Positions 34,011 to 38,942 of a DNA stretch of 38,942 nucleotides are shown one piece after another (within the stretch, counting starts at the first letter, position 1; each line of letters opens with the position of its first letter). Origin of the DNA: Staphylothermus sp. Its GTDB lineage: Archaea; Thermoproteota; Thermoprotei_A; Sulfolobales; Desulfurococcaceae. Position numbers and translations under genes: made by a program. The notes under the pieces are model-generated. The model was not told where the DNA came from, did no database searches, and saw only the letters and a program-made list of their open reading frames with translations. The stretch lies in assembly GCA_021157925.1 (NCBI GenBank), contig JAGGVR010000071.1:1-38942 (forward strand), in the 5' to 3' direction.

Positions 34011-34679
34011 ATGGAAAAGGATCTAATCATTATTGATAATCCATTAGCAAAATATTACTTAACTATTCTTCGAAGCAAGAACACTACCCCCAAGATCTTT
34101 AGGGATCATATAAGAAAACTTGGATTTATACTAGGCTATGAGGCCTCCAAATATCTCAAGTGGAGAAAAGTATTTATCGAAACACCTTTAGCTAAGACAG
34201 AAGGGCTAGAACCTGCTAAGCCAGTATATATAGTTGGAATATTAGGAGCCTCAATTCCCATGATTGAGGGCATATGGGATGCTATCCCATGGGCTGGTCT
34301 TGGCTTAATAGCTGCTAGGAGGAAAGAATACCCAGGAAAAGTAGAAGTTGAAGTATATTATGAGAGATTACCTGAGGATTTATCATTCTATACAATATTA
34401 CTAATCGACCCAATGCTTGCAACGGGCAAAACAATGGTTAGCGTAATTGAGCGTCTCAGAAAGAAGGGAGCTAGAGAAATAATAGTTTTAACGATTATTT
34501 CAAGTAAACAAGGAATTGAATATGTCTGGAGAAATGCTGGTAAGATACCTATTATAACAGTAGCTGTTGACCCTATGCTTAATGATAAATTCTTCATAGT
34601 TCCCGGACTAGGTGATGCTGGTGATAGAGGATTAGGACATGACTATGTATCTGTAGATAAAATCCATTTGATGAAATAG
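34011..34679 (+). CDS. upp: Uracil phosphoribosyltransferase
   Basis: A 222-residue pyrimidine salvage enzyme converting uracil and PRPP to UMP. The PRPP-binding motif LLIDPMLATGKTM lies near 132-141, GILGASIPMIEGIWDAIPWAGLG provides the family loop, and the uracil-binding VPGLGDAGDRGLG region is near the end, all typical of Upp. ATG 34011 is preferred to GTG 33999 because GGAGGGT lies about four bases before it. A TATA-like AAATATTTATT (33970-33980) would give a short leader. The stop is three bases from that of the convergent unknown gene. Confidence 0.94.
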   Translation: MEKDLIIIDNPLAKYYLTILRSKNTTPKIFRDHIRKLGFILGYEASKYLKWRKVFIETPLAKTEGLEPAKPVYIVGILGASIPMIEGIWDAIPWAGLGLIAARRKEYPGKVEVEVYYERLPEDLSFYTILLIDPMLATGKTMVSVIERLRKKGAREIIVLTIISSKQGIEYVWRNAGKIPIITVAVDPMLNDKFFIVPGLGDAGDRGLGHDYVSVDKIHLMK

Positions 34680-34682
34680 AAA

Positions 34683-35690
34683 TTACATAGAATAAGTCTT
34701 ACCAAATAATCCAAACTTTATAGTAAGTCTTATTTTCTTATCCTTTACAAGTTCTGATAAACTACTATATATCTTATACAACACGTCTTCGGGATCATGG
34801 TTTAATTCGTAAGAATACTTCTTCAGATCTAGTCTTAATGTAAACGTTTCAGCATCGATTCTATAATCTAAGTTCTTAATAATAAGACCATAATCCTTGA
34901 GAATCCGTGGTATGGATCCTAGTGCTAGACAAGTCACTCTATCTCCATTAAAGGATAGATACTGTTTGTACTTTCGCTTATGACTAATATTTACGATCAC
35001 GTCTTTTTCAATCGGTATATTTTCACAAACCATTCCGGCAACAACATATGATAAGTCCTTGACGGATGGTAAATCGCTCATTCTGCTTAAATTAATGTTT
35101 ACTATATAGTCTTTCCCGAACCTAACAATACTAACTGTATCTATTATGTATCCTAACTTAGTTAATTCATTAGATATGAGGTACTCAAGCTGGCCTAAAT
35201 CAGTTATTGTTATAGATTTAATGAGTTCTTCCCTTATTTTGGGCGGAATGTTCTGGGTCTTGCTGAGTGTTACTTCTCTTGTTTTCTCACCGACGCTTAT
35301 TTTTATTGTTTCACTTAAGCTAGGAGTTTTCTTTCCTAGTTCTTTAAGTATTGAAGTATTTTCTAAGAGTTTGACTGGGAATTTCTGGATCATTATTCTC
35401 TTAGGAATACTACTATCTGAGAGCAGTTTAGTTAATTCTTCTAAGCAGTTCTCCGCGGATTTATCCTTTTGATCTTCGTCCATGCAATCAAGAACATAGT
35501 TATTATATGTGAATAATAATAATCTCTTCTTATTAACTCCCTCGACGACTATATATAATGGATTCTCTTTGTCAAATCCAATTAGTTCTTCTAACAATAC
35601 TTTCCTAGTATTGAGGATCTTAACTAGTTCCGAGCTTAGTAGTACTTTGCCTCTAAACAATGGATCTCTGAAAATACTAGTGGTGGGCAT
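34683..35690 (-). CDS. Uncharacterised 335-residue protein
   Basis: I do not recognise this soluble-looking protein. Two charged alpha/beta-rich halves are visible: FRDPLFRGKVLLSSELVKIL to about 150, and from about 160 a part with DTVSIVRFGKDYIVNINLSRMSDLPSV, VIVNISHKRKYKQYLSFNGDRVTCLALGSIPRILKDYG and a closing basic stretch. No membrane helix or signal peptide is seen. The ATG coincides with where transcription would begin from the TATA-like box at 35712, so the mRNA may be leaderless. It lies 99 bases after the hypB stop on the same strand and may be linked with it. A palindrome sits just upstream. Confidence 0.6.
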   Translation of the reverse strand: MPTTSIFRDPLFRGKVLLSSELVKILNTRKVLLEELIGFDKENPLYIVVEGVNKKRLLLFTYNNYVLDCMDEDQKDKSAENCLEELTKLLSDSSIPKRIMIQKFPVKLLENTSILKELGKKTPSLSETIKISVGEKTREVTLSKTQNIPPKIREELIKSITITDLGQLEYLISNELTKLGYIIDTVSIVRFGKDYIVNINLSRMSDLPSVKDLSYVVAGMVCENIPIEKDVIVNISHKRKYKQYLSFNGDRVTCLALGSIPRILKDYGLIIKNLDYRIDAETFTLRLDLKKYSYELNHDPEDVLYKIYSSLSELVKDKKIRLTIKFGLFGKTYSM

Positions 35691-35691
35691 G

Positions 35692-35709
35692 ATGTGGGTC
35701 CTCCCACAT
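35692..35709. promoter_or_regulatory. 7-bp palindrome around the start region of the 335-residue protein gene
   Basis: ATGTGGG-TCCT-CCCACAT is a perfect inverted repeat. On the minus strand its centre is GGGAGGA, a potential Shine-Dalgarno site eight bases before the ATG. It lies between the TATA-like box and the ATG, so it could act as a DNA operator or, if in the mRNA, as a hairpin that displays or hides the ribosome site. Confidence 0.45.
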
Positions 35710-35789
35710 AAAAAATATGTAGAAGAAGATATTATACTTAATTTGTTCTCATTATACTGTGCTAGAACAGGTAGATTTCAGGGAAAAAA

Positions 35790-36527
35790 TTACTTGTTTC
35801 CTAGGAGCCTATTAACTATTTCCAAGACTTTTTCCCATATTGGTGTTTTTCTTAGTAATTCTATATTGCCTATTTTTTCGTCTATATCCTTGACATAGGG
35901 TATATTGCCTAGGTAATCTATTCTTAGGTTTTCAGCCAGTTTTTGTAATTTGGGCTTATCAGACATATTTTCAACAAGTCCTGCGATCTTATAATTACCT
36001 TCCAATAGTATTTCTGCTAGTCTCTCAACACTCTTAATAGCTAGGGGGCTTGGAGTCGCAACAATTACTACTTCGAGCTTGTCACCTAAGTATGTTAGCA
36101 GTTCTAAATGTTCATCACTTATTCCTGGAGGTGTATCAATAAATAATGAATCTAATTCTCCCCATTGCGTGATTGCTAGTAACTCTCTGAAAGCATTAAC
36201 TACTGCTTCTCCACGCATAGGAGTTGGGTTTTCTCGCGTAAAGATCGTTATTGATAAATATTTTATTCCATGAACAAGTTGTGGAATGATTCCTTTTTCC
36301 TCAATGATTTCTTGCTCCCAAGGATTAACACCAAGCACTATATGTGTTGATGGATTAGTAAAGTCAAGGTCTAATAATCCCGTCTTACATCCCAATGATG
36401 AACTTGTTAGGGCGAGTAATGTAGATATAATTGTTTTACCAACTCCACCTTTACTACTCATTATAGGATATATCTTCTTAACACCAGCTAATCTCTTAGG
36501 AATAACCAGTAGTCTTGGATCACTCAT
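35790..36527 (-). CDS. hypB: HypB-like MinD/Mrp-family ATPase of hydrogenase maturation
   Basis: A 245-residue ATPase with a MinD-type Walker A MSSKGGVGKT at 23-32, LLDLDFTNPSTH, and IDTPPGISDEH switch II. It lacks Fe-S cysteines and has no GTPase features of bacterial HypB. In Thermococcus kodakarensis the HypB paired with HypA is an ATPase of this MinD/Mrp family that helps insert nickel. The gene follows hypA with an eight-base overlap here, so the same role is likely. ATG 36527 has AGGTGAT just upstream; GTG 36536 is in frame but overlaps that site. An Mrp-type Fe-S carrier is the alternative, but it would normally have a CxxC. Confidence 0.8.
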   Translation of the reverse strand: MSDPRLLVIPKRLAGVKKIYPIMSSKGGVGKTIISTLLALTSSSLGCKTGLLDLDFTNPSTHIVLGVNPWEQEIIEEKGIIPQLVHGIKYLSITIFTRENPTPMRGEAVVNAFRELLAITQWGELDSLFIDTPPGISDEHLELLTYLGDKLEVVIVATPSPLAIKSVERLAEILLEGNYKIAGLVENMSDKPKLQKLAENLRIDYLGNIPYVKDIDEKIGNIELLRKTPIWEKVLEIVNRLLGNK

Positions 36528-36933
36528 TATTATCACCTAAAATAATTTCCTTAATACTTACACCTCTACCTCTAACGATTTCAAAATCTCTCGATCCACA
36601 TCTAGGACATTTAAAATAGGAATAAACAGCTTCTGGGACAAAATGAATAGCTTCTCTTATCGCTTCGTCTAGCTGAGAAGGATTTATTCTCCATTCGTAT
36701 CCGCATCTCCTACACTTCAAGATAACTTCTTCGTCTTCATAAACAATTTCTCCGACACGATAATCTCTGGACTTAATGATTTCTTTTAGAGCAAAATCAA
36801 GTATTTCCTTATCAATACTCTGTAGAATACCCAGCTTGATCACAATCTTGGCTATATTCTTCTTACCTTTCTTACTTAGCTCTCGTTCAATATAATCAGC
36901 TATTGATTCTGCAAGAGCCCATTCATGAACCAT
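36520..36933 (-). CDS. hypA: [NiFe]-hydrogenase nickel-insertion protein HypA
   Basis: A 137-residue metallochaperone. The N-terminus is MVHEWALAESIADYI, matching the family MHEW start with one extra residue, and the two zinc-binding pairs CRRCGYEW and CPRCGSRD follow, with the usual spacing enlarged by an insertion of about 35 residues between them. The C-terminus ends GRGVSIKEIILG. HypA delivers nickel to hydrogenase with HypB, whose gene overlaps downstream. ATG 36933 is supported by GGTG about eleven bases before it. A longer frame from upstream is possible but would hide the N-terminal metal site. Confidence 0.93.
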   Translation of the reverse strand: MVHEWALAESIADYIERELSKKGKKNIAKIVIKLGILQSIDKEILDFALKEIIKSRDYRVGEIVYEDEEVILKCRRCGYEWRINPSQLDEAIREAIHFVPEAVYSYFKCPRCGSRDFEIVRGRGVSIKEIILGDNNE

Positions 36934-37017
36934 TTCATCCACACCAATAAGAAACAATTATTCCTTGGAGTAATCTATTATACATTAGCCAGAGTATAAA
37001 GTTAATTGGTGAGATAC

Positions 37018-38298
37018 TTGGCTGAGAAAACAAGCCGTATACCCGGTTTCTATAAAAAGACGATAGATGAAAGACTCAAAATAGTTGCTGAATGGGCAGG
37101 CTTATCAGATGAAGAAGTGAAGCTTCTCCGCAACCTTGGCAACTTGCCTGAAAAAATAGCCGACTCAATGATTGAAAATGTTATCGGTGGTATGACTTAT
37201 CCCTTCGCAGTAGCTGTCAACTTCAAGATCAATGGAAAGGACTATATCGTCCCAATGGTCATTGAAGAAACTAGTGTAGTAGCTGCTGCTAGTAATGCTG
37301 CTAAAATGCTTAGGAGAGGACAAGGAATCATTGCTAGGTCTGAGTCTCAGATTATGATTGGACAGATACACTTAGTGAACGTGACAGCACCAAGATATAA
37401 AGCTATGAAAATAATTGAGAAGAAAGAAGAGATCCTAGATCATGCTAGACAGCAAGATAGTATTTTGATAAGGTTAGGAGGAGGGCCCAGGGATCTCGAG
37501 GTACGAGTAATAGATACAAGGATGGGGCCTGTAATAGTTGTTCACCTTCTCGTAGATGTATTAGATGCTATGGGTGCCAACACTGTTAATACAATGGTTG
37601 AATCAATAGCTCCAATCCTTGAGAAAATAACAGGTGGTGAGGCAAGGCTTAGAATAATAAGTAATCACGCAGTCTATAGGATCACTCGTGCATGGGCTAG
37701 AGCAGCACCCGAAGATGTTGGAGGCAAAGACATTGCTAAGAAAATAGTTGAAGCAAGCATATTAGCTGAAGCCGATCCTTATAGAGCAGTAACCCATAAC
37801 AAAGGTATAATGAACGGAATAATAGCAGTAGCATTAGCAACAGGACAAGACCATAGAGCAATAGAAGCAGGAGCACATGCCTATGCCGCAAGAACCGGTG
37901 TCTATAAACCACTCAGCTACTGGGAGCTCGACGAGGAAGGAATGCTTGTCGGATCACTAGAAATACCTCTACAAATAGGAGTAGTTGGTGGAGCAACAAA
38001 AGTACACCCCATAGCCAAGATAGCGCTAAAGATCCTCGGAGTCAAGACAGCTAAAGAACTAGCAGAAATAATGGCAGCCGTAGGTCTTGCACAAAACCTA
38101 GCAGCACTAAGAGCCCTTGTCCACGAAGGAATACAGAAAGGACACATGAAACTACATGCAAGAAACCTCGCAATAATGGCTGGCGCTACAGGAGAACTCA
38201 TAGACAAAATAGCTGAGAAAATGATAAGTGAGGGAAGAATAAGATACGATTATGCAAAACAATTACTAGAACAATACTTGAAGGGAGAAAAACAATAA
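37018..38298 (+). CDS. hmgA: HMG-CoA reductase, class II
   Basis: A 426-residue enzyme making mevalonate from HMG-CoA, the committed step to archaeal membrane isoprenoids. It aligns without large gaps, from memory, with Pseudomonas mevalonii class II reductase. The shared pieces include SRIPGF, MIENVIGG, VNTMVESIAPILEKITGG and LGVKTAKELAEI. Catalytic residues are Glu83 (VIEETS), Lys262 (THNKGIMNG), Asp278 (ATGQD) and His376 (KGHMKLHARN). Most archaea carry class I enzymes. TTG 37018 is preferred because GGTGAG ends six bases before it; TTG 37006 and GTG 37009 are also in frame. It seems monocistronic and is followed by a T-rich tract. Confidence 0.95.
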   Translation: MAEKTSRIPGFYKKTIDERLKIVAEWAGLSDEEVKLLRNLGNLPEKIADSMIENVIGGMTYPFAVAVNFKINGKDYIVPMVIEETSVVAAASNAAKMLRRGQGIIARSESQIMIGQIHLVNVTAPRYKAMKIIEKKEEILDHARQQDSILIRLGGGPRDLEVRVIDTRMGPVIVVHLLVDVLDAMGANTVNTMVESIAPILEKITGGEARLRIISNHAVYRITRAWARAAPEDVGGKDIAKKIVEASILAEADPYRAVTHNKGIMNGIIAVALATGQDHRAIEAGAHAYAARTGVYKPLSYWELDEEGMLVGSLEIPLQIGVVGGATKVHPIAKIALKILGVKTAKELAEIMAAVGLAQNLAALRALVHEGIQKGHMKLHARNLAIMAGATGELIDKIAEKMISEGRIRYDYAKQLLEQYLKGEKQ

Positions 38299-38344
38299 CT
38301 ACATTAACTAAACTTTTTTCAACGCCGATAGACAAAATATTAAA

Positions 38345-38387
38345 TGGCTCAGACACCCGGGAAAACCCGGATGGGATGAAGAAGCCA
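38345..38387. ncRNA. GC-rich nested hairpin, structured RNA candidate
   Basis: TGGCT (38345) pairs with AGCCA (38383) and encloses CCGGG-AAAA-CCCGG (38357-38370), giving two stacked stems with an internal loop of 7 and 12 bases. The element is GC-rich among AT-rich flanks. TATA-like boxes exist on both sides, so the strand is uncertain. It could be a guide RNA or a terminator hairpin of hmgA, although the T tract (38312-38317) precedes it. The remaining gap to 38511 holds only a TATA-like TAATTTATG near 38476. Confidence 0.4.
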
Positions 38388-38511
38388 GGGACGTATTCAC
38401 CGCCATCTTCCCCTCTTTCTATATTATGAAGGAACAATTTAGTTAAACAATATATTCCACAACAAAGGATTAATTTATGATATGTGACTTCGACATGGAG
38501 GTGTCGATGAA

Positions 38512-38942
38512 ATTACAGATAATGTACAAAGCATTTACGATGTGATAGTATACGGTGCAGGATACGCTGGATTAACAGCAGCATTGGAACTATTGAAGAG
38601 AAAACAAAAGGTTATTGTAATAGAAGCTGAACCTGGCATATCTCACTCGTCATATTATCCCGGAATCGATAATAGAAGAGTAAGAGTATCAAAAAAATAC
38701 TGGAACCTCGTCTCAAGAATAGGAGTAAACATTATTGAAGAAGACGAACATGGATACTGGATTGATCCACTGGAGTACTTGATCTTGACAGCTTCCGAGA
38801 TCTATAGAAATGGTGGAACAATATTAACCGATTCAACAATAGAACCAATATACAGGATTATCGAAGATAGAATAATAGTAATAGGAGCTTCAGTGAAATC
38901 GCTCGAAAACGAAACAGGTCCTGATAAAACATATATCTTATC
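38512..38942 (+). CDS. FAD-dependent oxidoreductase, N-terminal part, atypical start
   Basis: The gene runs off the right edge; about 143 residues are visible. YDVIVYGAGYAGLTAALELLKRKQKVIVIEAE is a dinucleotide-binding Rossmann motif with the final Glu for the ribose, as in FAD-linked oxidoreductases and Thi4-like proteins; the family beyond that is unclear. No ATG, GTG or TTG in frame lies upstream of the YD pair; the first GTG (38542) would remove it. ATT at 38512 follows GGAGGTG by eight bases and would be a good rare start. The in-frame stop at 38485-38487 limits any longer start. An indel or frameshift is the alternative explanation. Confidence 0.65.
   Translation, partial: MTDNVQSIYDVIVYGAGYAGLTAALELLKRKQKVIVIEAEPGISHSSYYPGIDNRRVRVSKKYWNLVSRIGVNIIEEDEHGYWIDPLEYLILTASEIYRNGGTILTDSTIEPIYRIIEDRIIVIGASVKSLENETGPDKTYIL

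Noticed and set aside
38198-38437. 79-codon minus-strand frame over the end of hmgA and the following gap.
   Set aside because: It overlaps hmgA, has no ribosome site and covers the GC-rich hairpin; composition looks non-coding.

Overview
The window is AT-rich DNA from a hyperthermophilic crenarchaeon. The gene content fits the Desulfurococcales, and Staphylothermus is my best guess from overall look, not from any search. Archaeal markers are an Hjc Holliday-junction resolvase, ribosomal protein L13e, a PIN/ATPase/KH protein, DUF211, Thr-rich stalks on surface proteins, and a MinD-type HypB. Many genes start with TTG or GTG, and an AGGTG-type Shine-Dalgarno site 5-10 bases upstream often decides the start.

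Layout. 1-4.6 kb: the N-terminal part of a secreted metallophosphoesterase (minus), a PIN-ATPase-KH protein and a CstA peptide transporter. 4.6-7.1 kb: a three-gene plus-strand run around an ArsA/Get3 ATPase, then hjc on the other strand. 7.2-18.2 kb: a cell-surface region with two large Thr-stalk, membrane-anchored exoproteins (a phosphoesterase and a duplicated 924-residue protein) and an Fbp-type ABC importer (anchored binding protein, fused double permease, ATPase) followed by an HD hydrolase. 18.3-21.7 kb: a stomatin/NfeD membrane-protease operon, then a small phosphodiesterase that overlaps a membrane protein by 92 bases. 21.7-24.6 kb: a C/D box sRNA, then an operon of two MinD ATPases with ferredoxin inserts and a NifX-like protein, behind a palindromic operator. 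24.6-29.8 kb: a second sRNA candidate, a kinase-like protein, DUF211, L13e, a GC-rich structured-RNA candidate with inverted repeats, a ribbon-helix-helix regulator, a winged-helix regulator, a PhoU-like protein and leucyl aminopeptidase. 30-37 kb: a nucleotidyltransferase-hypD operon and a hypA-hypB pair, separated by a stress protein, an antiporter, uracil phosphoribosyltransferase and an unknown protein. 37-38.9 kb: a class II HMG-CoA reductase and the start of an FAD enzyme that seems to lack a normal start codon.

Together the genes suggest an anaerobic, peptide-using heterotroph (CstA, aminopeptidase, surface binding proteins) with [NiFe]-hydrogenase maturation and Fe-S cofactor handling. 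The observations most worth following are the symmetric C/D box sRNA, the GC-rich RNA candidates, the mosaic gene-conversion pattern in the duplicated surface protein, the Fe-S MinD operon led by an unknown protein, and the atypical start of the last gene. I saw no CRISPR array, intact insertion sequence, tRNA or rRNA.
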